64,000 nt of DNA, taken from Neopusillimonas aromaticivorans (GTDB lineage Bacteria; Pseudomonadota; Gammaproteobacteria; Burkholderiales; Burkholderiaceae_B). Numbering within the stretch: position 1 is the stretch's first letter; each line of letters begins with the position of its first letter. This document shows positions 57,884 through 64,000 of this stretch, piece after piece. The notes beneath the pieces were generated by a model. It was given only the letters and a program-made list of their open reading frames with translations, was not told the origin of the DNA and searched no databases. The DNA is taken from assembly GCF_030344915.1 (NCBI RefSeq), contig NZ_CP128233.1, positions 930,001-994,000 on the forward strand. Reading direction: 5' to 3'. Both the position numbers and the translations under genes were made by a program.

Positions 57884-58558
57884 ATGTGCAATCGCTACGT
57901 AACACCGGATCAGGCGGCTGTTGAACGCTACTGGCATGTAGGACGCCAGAACCCGCCAAGGCTCTGGGGGCCACAGGTGCATCCCCGGGGTATGGGGCCG
58001 TTTATTCGTGCAGGCGACCAGGGGCGGGAACTTGCCGTGGGCCAGTGGGCGCTGATTCCACCATTCGCCAAGGATGCCAGATTGCCCTATTCCACCAACA
58101 ATGCACGCGCGGAAGAACTGGCGCAAAAGCCCACCTTTCGGCAAGCCTGGGCGCGGGGGCAGCGCTGCATCATTCCGGCGGAATCCTTCGAAGAACCCTG
58201 TTGGGAAAGCGGCAGCAATGTGTGGTGGCGGTTCCGGCGCGCCGATGGTGCGCCCTGGGGGCTGGCCGGTCTGTGGAATACTTGGGTGAGCCGGGAAACC
58301 GGCGAAGTGGTGGAAAGCTATACCATGCTCACGCTGAACGCAGACGCTCACCCTCTGATGAACAGGATGCACAAGCCGGATCCCTCCAAACCCGCCGGCG
58401 CGCAAGATAAGCGCTCGGTGATTCCGATTGAGCTGGCCGATGTCGATCAATGGCTGAACGGCAGCCAGGACGACGCGCAGGCGCTATTTACTCTGACGCC
58501 CGCTGCGGCATTCGATGCCATCCCGCTGGAACCGCCGCGACAGTCCAGCCTGATTTAA
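57884..58558 (+). CDS. yedK: SOS response-associated protein YedK/HMCES (SRAP domain)
   Basis: Crosslinks to abasic sites in single-stranded DNA through Cys2 to shield them. 224 residues from ATG 57884 (MCNRYVTPDQAAVERYWHVG); the longer frame from 57608 is rejected because Cys2 must follow the removed Met. Other conserved parts: YSTNNARAEELAQKPTFRQA, RCIIPAESFEEP, MLTLNADAHPLMNRMHKPDP. On a conjugative element it may protect incoming single-stranded DNA. Confidence 0.9.
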   Translation: MCNRYVTPDQAAVERYWHVGRQNPPRLWGPQVHPRGMGPFIRAGDQGRELAVGQWALIPPFAKDARLPYSTNNARAEELAQKPTFRQAWARGQRCIIPAESFEEPCWESGSNVWWRFRRADGAPWGLAGLWNTWVSRETGEVVESYTMLTLNADAHPLMNRMHKPDPSKPAGAQDKRSVIPIELADVDQWLNGSQDDAQALFTLTPAAAFDAIPLEPPRQSSLI

Positions 58559-58674
58559 TGATTTGCGCGGATCAGCGCGGGGATTGCGGCGACACACGCA
58601 ACAAGGCCCGGCAAAGCCGGGCCAGGCGTGGTTTTCGCCAGGCCGGTGTTACCCGGCCTGTGGTGGGCTGTCGA

Positions 58675-59133
58675 TCAGAATGGAATATCTGATGGTTCGA
58701 CTTCATCAGGCGCTGCAGCGGGTGCCTTCGCCTTGCCGTTGCGGCCTTTCGGGCGGGCTACCGGCACCGCCTGCGCAGTACCAGCCTTGGCCGTCTCTGG
58801 GCTGCCCAACAGCTGCATTTGGTCTGCAATGATTTCCGTGGTGTAGCGGTCTGTGCCGGTGTCGGCATCCTGCCATTTGCGGGTTTTCAGTCGGCCTTCC
58901 ACAAACACAGTGCGGCCTTTTCGCAGATACTCACCGGCGACTTCAGCCAGTCGGCCATAGAAAACGACGCGGTGCCATTCGGTTTCTTCGCGGCGCTCGC
59001 CTGTGGCCTTGTCCTTCCATTGGTGAGTCGTAGCAATCGACGCTGAGCAGACGGCTGCACCTTCTGCGGTGTAGCGGACTTCGGGGTCTTTGCCAAGGTT
59101 GCCGATCAGAGTAGCGCGGTTCAATGATGCCAT
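58675..59133 (-). CDS. ssb: Single-stranded DNA-binding protein
   Basis: 152 residues. OB-fold start MASLNRATLIGNLGKDPEVR, then TEWHRVVFYGRLAEVAGEYL and GRTVFVEGRLKTRKWQD. The C-terminus ends DIPF, the acidic tip that recruits partners. Typical of element-encoded SSBs. It follows the DUF3560 gene by 67 bp, probably one transcript. Confidence 0.95.
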   Translation of the reverse strand: MASLNRATLIGNLGKDPEVRYTAEGAAVCSASIATTHQWKDKATGERREETEWHRVVFYGRLAEVAGEYLRKGRTVFVEGRLKTRKWQDADTGTDRYTTEIIADQMQLLGSPETAKAGTAQAVPVARPKGRNGKAKAPAAAPDEVEPSDIPF

Positions 59134-59200
59134 GATGACTTCTCCTTTGTGTCAGTCAGGGTGAAAACCTGGGCGACCCTTCGCCCAGGTGGGAAAAGGC

Positions 59201-60010
59201 TTATTGCTGTCGCAGGGCGAGTTCCAGGGCGCGCATGAAATCCATTGCGGACCATTGGGCATTGGCCGTCAGTTGTCGAACCCAGGCGCTGCGTGTCGGA
59301 CTCCAGCGAAAACCGTGGCGCTTGAGCAAGTCGCGAGTTTCCTTCGCCGGTTTGCCGTCAAACAGGAACATGGCGCGGTTTTCCCGCGGATCCTCGCGGT
59401 AGGTGTAGCCGGGGCCGCGGCGTTCAAACTCCGGCCGGTCGGCCACTTTCTCCAGGTCTTTGATGCGCTGGGCAATGCGGCGAATGTTGGCGTTGTTGTT
59501 CTGCAGCTGATACGGTGCAAAACCGATGCGCCCCATAAAGTCGGGTTTGACCAGTTCGCGGGCGCGGGCATCGTCCACCAGGCCGGTGGCTACCAGGGCG
59601 CTGATGCGGGTTTCCGGGTCGGCCTTGGCTTGGCGGCGAAGAATGCCATTCAGTTTCTTCATGGCGTCCTGCCATGCCTGCAACGATGCCAGCTTTGCCT
59701 TCAGCTTTTCGATGGCCTGCGGGTCATCGCTGGAAATGCCGCCCTTGCCTACTGCTGCGGCCTTGTCTGCGTAGTGTTCGGCCTTCTTCCGCAGTTCGAA
59801 GGATTTTTCATAGCCCTGCTGGATGCGCCCTCGATAACGGCGGTCGCCACGTTCGGAGTGATGGCCCACCAGAATCGGCTGACCAAAGGGGATGGCTTGT
59901 GCCATGTCGTGCGCCTGGGCGTGTGCCGCGTCTGCCTGTTGTTCAGCCTGTGCGGCCTTGGCCTGATACCCTGCTTTCCGTGCTGCCTGCTTCGCTTCAT
60001 AGGTGTTCAT
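59201..60010 (-). CDS. DUF3560 domain protein
   Basis: 269 residues from ATG 60010. IPFGQPILVGHHSERGDRRY is the hallmark of DUF3560, followed by helical, charged segments (EKLKAKLASLQAWQDAMKKL) and a C-terminal domain (RENRAMFLFDGKPAKETRDL; HGFRWSPTRSAWVRQLT). Found widely on conjugative elements with no assigned activity. It has a leader related to the radC one. Confidence 0.8.
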   Translation of the reverse strand: MNTYEAKQAARKAGYQAKAAQAEQQADAAHAQAHDMAQAIPFGQPILVGHHSERGDRRYRGRIQQGYEKSFELRKKAEHYADKAAAVGKGGISSDDPQAIEKLKAKLASLQAWQDAMKKLNGILRRQAKADPETRISALVATGLVDDARARELVKPDFMGRIGFAPYQLQNNNANIRRIAQRIKDLEKVADRPEFERRGPGYTYREDPRENRAMFLFDGKPAKETRDLLKRHGFRWSPTRSAWVRQLTANAQWSAMDFMRALELALRQQ

Positions 60011-60076
60011 GATCTGATCTCCAAATGAGGTTTCGGGTTTTCAGCTGACCGGATCCGAAGATTCTTGAGCCGGAAC

Positions 60077-60390
60077 GTAAATCCGCCGTGTGGGGTTTAC
60101 GCTGGCTCTCCGGTCTTGCCGCCGTCTTCCGTGAGTTCCGTCGCCGTGCCGATCTGGATCATGTAGCGCCGACCGGAAAGGGGCGGGAACGGAAGCCGCA
60201 GCCCGAAGCGAAGCGCAGGGACCGGGTGAGTACTCGGCGAAGCGAACCCCTTGCAGGGAGAAGCGCAGTGATACAGTCGGCGGTTTTGGCGACGGAACTC
60301 ACGGAAGACGGAACAGCGGCCCGCCCAAGCGATGACCCCGCACGGCAGCCGCGCGGCGAGCGCCCTCAGCCGCGCCGGGCGCGGCTCTCA
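60077..60390 (-). ncRNA. Structured leader RNA, copy A (radC-motif-like)
   Basis: Upstream of the DUF3560-ssb operon. Shares long blocks in the same orientation with 63040-63398: GGACCGGGTGAGTAC, CGGCGAAGCG, CCCCTTGCAGGG, GTGATACAGTCGGCG and CCGCGCGGCGAGCGCC. Perfect hairpin AGCCGCGC-CGG-GCGCGGCT at 60368-60386 matches a hairpin of the same span in copy B. The radC RNA motif is a known cis-regulatory candidate upstream of such genes in Proteobacteria; identity is by position and resemblance, not by a covariance search. Confidence 0.55.
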
Positions 60391-60626
60391 CTTGGGCCAG
60401 CAGCCCAGGGCAAGCGCAGCGCGCAGCGCCGGCAGGCGCGGAGACGTGAGGGATGGAAGCCCGCAGGGGCAAGACGCCGCAGGCGGCTTGATGCGAAGCA
60501 CGACAGCCCGGCCCGCAGCCGTCAGGCGGAGGGACACGAAAGCACGAAAGACTCGTCACATGGGAACTGGTGAATGCTAACTATACTTCCCCTGACAACT
60601 GAATAATTTCGCTTTTAGCGAAAAAA

Positions 60627-60656
60627 TTGACACCTGAATGCGGCATGACCTATGAT
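60627..60656 (+). promoter_or_regulatory. Retron promoter
   Basis: Perfect -35 TTGACA at 60627-60632 and near-perfect -10 TATGAT at 60651-60656, 18-bp spacer. Predicts transcription from about 60663, the start of the folded RNA. A small hairpin (TTCGCT-TTT-AGCGAA, about 60607-60621) lies just upstream. Confidence 0.75.
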
Positions 60657-60662
60657 TCGATC

Positions 60663-60860
60663 AGCGGGATACGGAGACCATTCTCGCAGCAGTAGGAGCT
60701 TATGCTCCGTGGAGACTCTGTCTCTATCCTATGCCCTTGTCACGTCGCCGTCTGCCTCCGTTCACGGATGCACCACGCCGCAGCACTGGGGATAGCCGTT
60801 CTCAGCGAGATCTGAGAACGGGTGATTCGGTAGGGGAAAAGCGCAAGTCACTCCGTTAAT
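60663..60860 (+). ncRNA. Candidate retron msr-msd RNA
   Basis: Non-coding stretch between the promoter and the small ORF with stacked hairpins: GGAGC/GCTCC (60695-60708), GAGAC/GTCTC (60712-60724) and a closing GGATA/TATCC pair (60667-60671 with 60725-60729). A large stem CTATGCCC/GGGGATAG (60729-60736 with 60788-60795, one mismatch) and a perfect 10-bp stem with 6-base loop at 60796-60821 follow, as expected for msr then msd. ACGGAG (60671-60676) and CTCCGT (60851-60856) are a possible a1/a2 pair, only 6 bp. Boundaries and the branching G are not fixed by sequence alone. Confidence 0.6.
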
Positions 60861-60917
60861 TCTAGTGCTCCTGAAGCAAGCGAGAGGCCTAATTTTGGGT
60901 CGCTTTAAGGAGTTTAT

Positions 60918-61103
60918 ATGCTAGAAAATGAATCCGCTGAGTTGCGTTCGTCCATCGGTAGTAAACGACGCCCCTTTTGGGGAAAGGTCGGCCAGTTTGT
61001 ATTTAGATCAGTTCGCTTTTTCGTGCCTTTATTATTCAGGGTTGAACAACTTCTGAAGTGGTGCGGATCCGTGAAGGACTATTTATCGGATTGGTTCCCA
61101 TGA
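60918..61103 (+). CDS. 61-residue amphipathic ORF in the retron
   Basis: ATG 60918 with AAGGAG 5 bp upstream. N-terminus charged (MLENESAELRSSIGSKRRPF), then a hydrophobic/basic stretch WGKVGQFVFRSVRFFVPLLF and an aromatic tail ending DWFP. It could be membrane-active. Lies between the ncRNA and the reverse transcriptase, the usual place for a retron accessory protein. The Shine-Dalgarno is in the 3' arm of a stem (CTCCT 60868-60872 with AGGAG 60908-60912; AAGCGA 60878-60883 with TCGCTT 60900-60905). No known family; effector role is inference. Confidence 0.55.
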   Translation: MLENESAELRSSIGSKRRPFWGKVGQFVFRSVRFFVPLLFRVEQLLKWCGSVKDYLSDWFP

Positions 61104-61140
61104 TGGACTCACCCCGCCCTTATTACTCTAGGACAATACC

Positions 61141-62439
61141 ATGCTTAATGAAGCACTCCGCCTGATGCGCACGTATCACGACTTGTCCCAGAGTCAGCTG
61201 AGTGTCGAACTCGGTATATCGAATTCACACATATCTGAGATTGAAGCAGGAAAGAAAACGCCGAGTATAGACTTACTAAACAAGTACAGCTCCAGATTTG
61301 ATATACCTGTTTCGTCACTGATGTTTTTTTCAGAGACTCTAGATGAGAAAATTTCCACTGATCGCGTACGGCGAGGTGTTGCAAAGAAAGTAATTTCACT
61401 TTTAAAGTGGGTGGAGAAAAAAGAGGCGGCCCAGAGGGTATGTAAATGCGCCATGTCGACAATAAAAAATTATCCGATTGACCAGTGCGCTCTCTACAAA
61501 GTTAGATCAAAAGCGAGACTTTCGGGCATACTGGGTATATCTTTAAAAGAGCTGATTATTCTTTCGAGAAAGAACAATAATTATAGAATCTTTCAGCTGG
61601 GAGAAGAAACATGCCCTTTTACTGGAAAAGTGACGAAATCGCGTACCGTACAAGAACCGAAACCTGATCTTAAAAAGGTTCACTCTAGAATTCAAAAGCT
61701 CATTTCCCGGGTGGCGCCTCCGTCTTACGGTCACGCAGCCATAAAAGGGCGCTCGTACCGCACTAACGCGACACACCACCTTGAGGCGAAACGAGTGGCA
61801 ACCTTAGACATAAGAAAATTCTACCCTTCTACTAAAAAATCTTTGGTTAGAAATTTCTTTCACGATCAATTACTCTGCGCGCCTGATGTATCTGACCTGC
61901 TGGCAGAAATTTGCTGCTTCACACAAAGACAAGGGGGTCATGTACTTTCCGGCCTTCCCACCGGTAGCCCATTGAGTCCTATTTTATCCCTCTATGTCAA
62001 CAAACCGATGTTTGACAGATTGAACTCATATGGAATAAACAAAAATTTAGTTTTTACGTGCTACATCGATGATTTAACCTTTTCTGGCCCGACGCTGCCT
62101 CGCGATCTTGTTATAGAGGTTAAAAAAATCGTATTTTCATTTGGACATCGTGTAGCACTGGAAAAGACAAAAATTTATAGTGAATCTCAAGCCAAACACA
62201 TTACCGGTGTAACGCTAGTAAACAACGAATTAAAGGTTCCGCACAGCCGTTTTAAGAAAGTACGTGCAATTGAGCAGCGGATCAGATCGATTCCCACATC
62301 AGATACCGCTGAACGTCTAGTTTTACATCGGAAATTAGCCGGACTGCTTGGCGAAGCTGCATTCCTCGATGCACGGTATCGGTCGTGGGCGCAGCGCTCT
62401 TACAGTGACCTGAGGGCTGCCCTCCAAGCTGCAAAGTAA
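61141..62439 (+). CDS. Retron reverse transcriptase with N-terminal XRE-type HTH
   Basis: 432 residues. Residues 1-65 form an XRE HTH (LSQSQLSVELGISNSHISEI, EAGKKTPSIDLL). The RT part has NATHH (209-213, the NAxxH retron signature), LDIRKFYPS (motif A), GLPTGSPLSP (motif B, 271-280), CYIDDLTF with the catalytic YIDD (308-311) and HITGVTLVN (353-361, retron VTG-type motif). A fingers/thumb length near 300 residues is normal for retrons. AT-richer than all neighbours, so recently acquired. It makes msDNA from the upstream RNA; such systems act as phage-triggered toxin-antitoxin modules. Confidence 0.88.
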   Translation: MLNEALRLMRTYHDLSQSQLSVELGISNSHISEIEAGKKTPSIDLLNKYSSRFDIPVSSLMFFSETLDEKISTDRVRRGVAKKVISLLKWVEKKEAAQRVCKCAMSTIKNYPIDQCALYKVRSKARLSGILGISLKELIILSRKNNNYRIFQLGEETCPFTGKVTKSRTVQEPKPDLKKVHSRIQKLISRVAPPSYGHAAIKGRSYRTNATHHLEAKRVATLDIRKFYPSTKKSLVRNFFHDQLLCAPDVSDLLAEICCFTQRQGGHVLSGLPTGSPLSPILSLYVNKPMFDRLNSYGINKNLVFTCYIDDLTFSGPTLPRDLVIEVKKIVFSFGHRVALEKTKIYSESQAKHITGVTLVNNELKVPHSRFKKVRAIEQRIRSIPTSDTAERLVLHRKLAGLLGEAAFLDARYRSWAQRSYSDLRAALQAAK

Positions 62440-62448
62440 CGTTTTATA

Positions 62449-62477
62449 AGATATGTAGGGTTCATCCCCACATATCT
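62449..62477 (+). terminator. Hairpin after the reverse transcriptase
   Basis: AGATATGT (62449-62456) pairs with ACATATCT (62470-62477), with GGG/CCC inside and a TTCAT loop. It lies between the convergent RT and radC genes and may terminate either. No strong T run on the plus strand. Confidence 0.4.
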
Positions 62478-62495
62478 GATCTCGGGAAAAAGTCT

Positions 62496-63023
62496 CTACA
62501 TCTCCCCACGCTCCGCCAAGGAAATCGTTTCCGTCGCCGTCACGATGATATGGTCCAGAAACCGTACATCAATCAACGCCAGCGCTTTCTTGAGATGTTG
62601 GGTCAAATTCAGGTCGGCAGTGCTCGGTTCAGAGGATCCCGACGGGTGGTTGTGCGACATGATGAGCGCGGCGGCATTCAGGCGTAATGCCGTCTTCACG
62701 ATCTCGCGCGGATACACGCTCGCCTGATTGATCGTTCCCATGCCCTGCTCTATGTACTGGATGGGCTTAAACCTGCTATCCAGATACAGGAAAGCTGCGC
62801 ACTCATGCCCCAGGCCGGCCAGCTTGGATTGGAAGAACCTCCGTACCTTAGTCGGGTTATCGACCGGCTGTGACTGCGGCAGCAGGCTCTCTGCGGCCAT
62901 GCGGCCAGCGGCAAGAATTTCGTCATCGCTGGCCAGCTTGTAGCGACCGCTCGGGCCACGCACATACAGGGCGGGCATCGCATTCATGTTGTCGTAGCTC
63001 AGCGCGGCGGTTTGGTTTTCCAT
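62496..63023 (-). CDS. radC: RadC-family JAMM/MPN+ protein
   Basis: 175 residues from ATG 63023 (MENQTAALSYDNMNAMPALY). The zinc metallo-motif SHNHPSGSSEPSTADLNLT (HxHx10D) and IDVRFLDHIIVTATETISLA are diagnostic. Element-borne RadC proteins are common on ICEs; a role in DNA repair was not borne out for the E. coli protein, and the real activity is unknown. Preceded by leader copy B. Confidence 0.93.
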   Translation of the reverse strand: MENQTAALSYDNMNAMPALYVRGPSGRYKLASDDEILAAGRMAAESLLPQSQPVDNPTKVRRFFQSKLAGLGHECAAFLYLDSRFKPIQYIEQGMGTINQASVYPREIVKTALRLNAAALIMSHNHPSGSSEPSTADLNLTQHLKKALALIDVRFLDHIIVTATETISLAERGEM

Positions 63024-63039
63024 GGTTCGTTCTCCTTTC

Positions 63040-63398
63040 GGGGTTAACTGGCACCGGGGCCGAAGATTCCGAGCCTTCTGTAGGTTTTGCGGTGTCCGCA
63101 GTACTACGTCTGGCCCGGAGTGCCACCGTTGCCGTGAGTTCGTCGCCTTGCCGCGCTGGATCAAGGAAGGACGAACGGAAAGGGGCGAGCACGGAAGCCG
63201 CAGCCCGCAGGAGAAAGAAGTGAACCGGAGGGACCGGGTGAGTACCCGGCGAAGCGCACCCCTTGCAGGGCGGAATGGAGTGATACAGTCGGCGTTTTAG
63301 GCGGCGCACTCACGGCAATGGTGGCCTGTGCCGATGGAGATATGACTGCGGACACTGGCCGCGCGGCGAGCGCCTATAGCCGCGACTCGCGCGGCTCT
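63040..63398 (-). ncRNA. Structured leader RNA, copy B, upstream of radC
   Basis: Same block order and spacing as copy A (see 60077-60390). Hairpin AGCCGCG-ACTCG-CGCGGCT at 63378-63396 has the same 19-nt span as its counterpart but a different loop. TGCGG/CCGCA forms a further stem near 63088-63100. Location before radC matches the published radC RNA motif. Confidence 0.6.
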
Positions 63399-63439
63399 GA
63401 ACTCTTTAGGGTTTTCTCATTCAGCGGTCAGACAACAAG

Positions 63440-64000
63440 TTACCGCCACACCTCTACCAAATCGTCCCATCGCGTCGTATACGAAGGCGACATCCGTTCC
63501 TGGCGCATCTGCCATGCGGCAGTCTCGTTATGCACGCTGCTAGCGAGTTTGATGGTGTCTCGCCCGTACCGGGTATTCAAGCAGTCCAGCACACACATGG
63601 CTTTGTTCACCTGCCGCGAATCAGCCTCGGAATCCTGAACATCAAACGCTAACTGCTGCTGGGCCTGGGCTTCGAGCCTTGGCTGCACATCCAGCAGACA
63701 GACACCGGCTTTCGCGTAAGCGAAACCGGGCCGGAAGAATTTTCGCAGTGCCTGCCGTGTTGCTGCCAGCAGCACACGGGTGTCGTCAGTCGGTTCACCC
63801 AGGGGCATCACTGCACTGCCGCTGTATTGTGGGGTCTGTCTGAAGAAGCTGGTCCTGGCAAACACATGAATGGCCGTGGTCATCGACGCCTGCCCTCGCA
63901 GTTTTTCTGCGGCACGGCCTGTAAAAACGCTGAGCGCTTCCATCAGCGCGCCGATGTCACCCACCGGAGAACCAAAACTGCGAGAGCACATGATCTGCTT
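63440..64000 (-). CDS. umuC: DNA polymerase V subunit UmuC, C-terminal part (5' end beyond window)
   Basis: Y-family translesion polymerase. The visible 187 residues hold the little-finger/C-terminal region: CSRSFGSPVGDIGALMEALS, TSFFRQTPQYSGSAVMPLGE and the terminal MSPSYTTRWDDLVEVW. The frame is open through the right edge (KQIMCSRSF), so MCSRSFG is not the true start. Probably paired with umuD outside the window; would give mutagenic tolerance under SOS. Confidence 0.92.
   Translation of the reverse strand, partial: KQIMCSRSFGSPVGDIGALMEALSVFTGRAAEKLRGQASMTTAIHVFARTSFFRQTPQYSGSAVMPLGEPTDDTRVLLAATRQALRKFFRPGFAYAKAGVCLLDVQPRLEAQAQQQLAFDVQDSEADSRQVNKAMCVLDCLNTRYGRDTIKLASSVHNETAAWQMRQERMSPSYTTRWDDLVEVWR

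Larger units (their letters stand above)
25182..64000. mobile_element. Integrative conjugative element with plasmid-type replication module (right end not in window)
   Basis: Bounded on the left by tRNA-Phe and the integrase. Contains VirB1-B11, a VirD4-like coupling protein, a MobF relaxase, TrfA with iterons, StbABC, SSB, RadC, YedK and UmuC. AT-richer or minus-strand cargo blocks interrupt the backbone at 33515-34473, 45978-54184 and 60600-62480. The order virB-trfA-stbABC-coupling protein-relaxase resembles broad-host-range plasmid backbones, so the element may be an integrated plasmid or a replicating ICE. No chromosomal gene is seen to the right end, so attR is outside. Confidence 0.85.

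Noticed and set aside
60088..60573. 161-codon plus-strand ORF before the retron
   Set aside because: Lies on the conserved leader and GC-rich repeat; low-complexity Arg/Ala composition.
60610..60843. CGCTTTT / AAAAGCG as retron a1/a2
   Set aside because: The 5' arm lies upstream of the predicted promoter and is better explained by a local hairpin.

Overview
The window is betaproteobacterial and most like an Alcaligenaceae/Burkholderiales chromosome. The evidence is the complete F-type ATP synthase operon (atpIBEFHAGDC), the neighbours rep, priA, hemE, prfA, prmC, hemA, ttcA and ubiX, and moderately high G+C coding sequence. The first 25.2 kb is conserved housekeeping DNA. The remaining 38.8 kb is an integrated conjugative element that begins at a tRNA-Phe gene and runs off the right end.

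Chromosome (1-25,181): a 3-hydroxyacyl-CoA dehydrogenase cut by the left edge; rep and priA, whose stop and start codons overlap; hemE; a Fis-type HTH regulator; the atp operon with its terminator; an enoyl-CoA hydratase; an M61 PDZ peptidase followed by a pteridine-reductase-like SDR and folB (folate branch); ttcA; then ubiX, grxD, prmC, prfA and hemA on the minus strand; then tRNA-Phe with its promoter.

Element (25,182-64,000): a P4-type integrase sits beside the tRNA, followed by a HigBA-type toxin-antitoxin pair, a ribbon-helix-helix mobilisation protein, trbM and a complete VirB type IV secretion system. The VirB set is split into virB1-B4 and virB5-B11 by a small cargo block. Next come a plasmid-type TrfA replication initiator with five 15-bp iterons and a perfect DnaA box, stbABC partition genes, a VirD4/TrwB coupling protein and a MobF (TrwC-like) relaxase. 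The element therefore carries plasmid-grade replication and partition functions as well as an integrase. Between coupling protein and relaxase lies a minus-strand defence operon: serine recombinase, type III restriction-modification (mod, res), a small ORF and a zinc-hook AAA ATPase. After the relaxase come yedK/HMCES, ssb, a DUF3560 gene, radC and umuC, a DNA-processing set of the kind expected to act on incoming single strands. Two of these transcripts share a repeated, structured leader resembling the radC RNA motif.

The most notable cargo is an AT-richer retron at about 60.6-62.4 kb. It has a strong sigma-70 promoter, a folded non-coding RNA (candidate msr-msd), a 61-residue amphipathic ORF with a perfect RBS, and a reverse transcriptase with retron hallmarks (NAxxH, YIDD, ITG) fused to an N-terminal XRE-type HTH domain.

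Data quality: about twenty otherwise conserved genes are broken by single-base indels, nearly all of them one-base contractions of homopolymer runs. Restoring one base at each site rebuilds full-length proteins with consistent lengths. I therefore treat these as sequencing or assembly errors rather than pseudogenes, and give the reconstructed extents.
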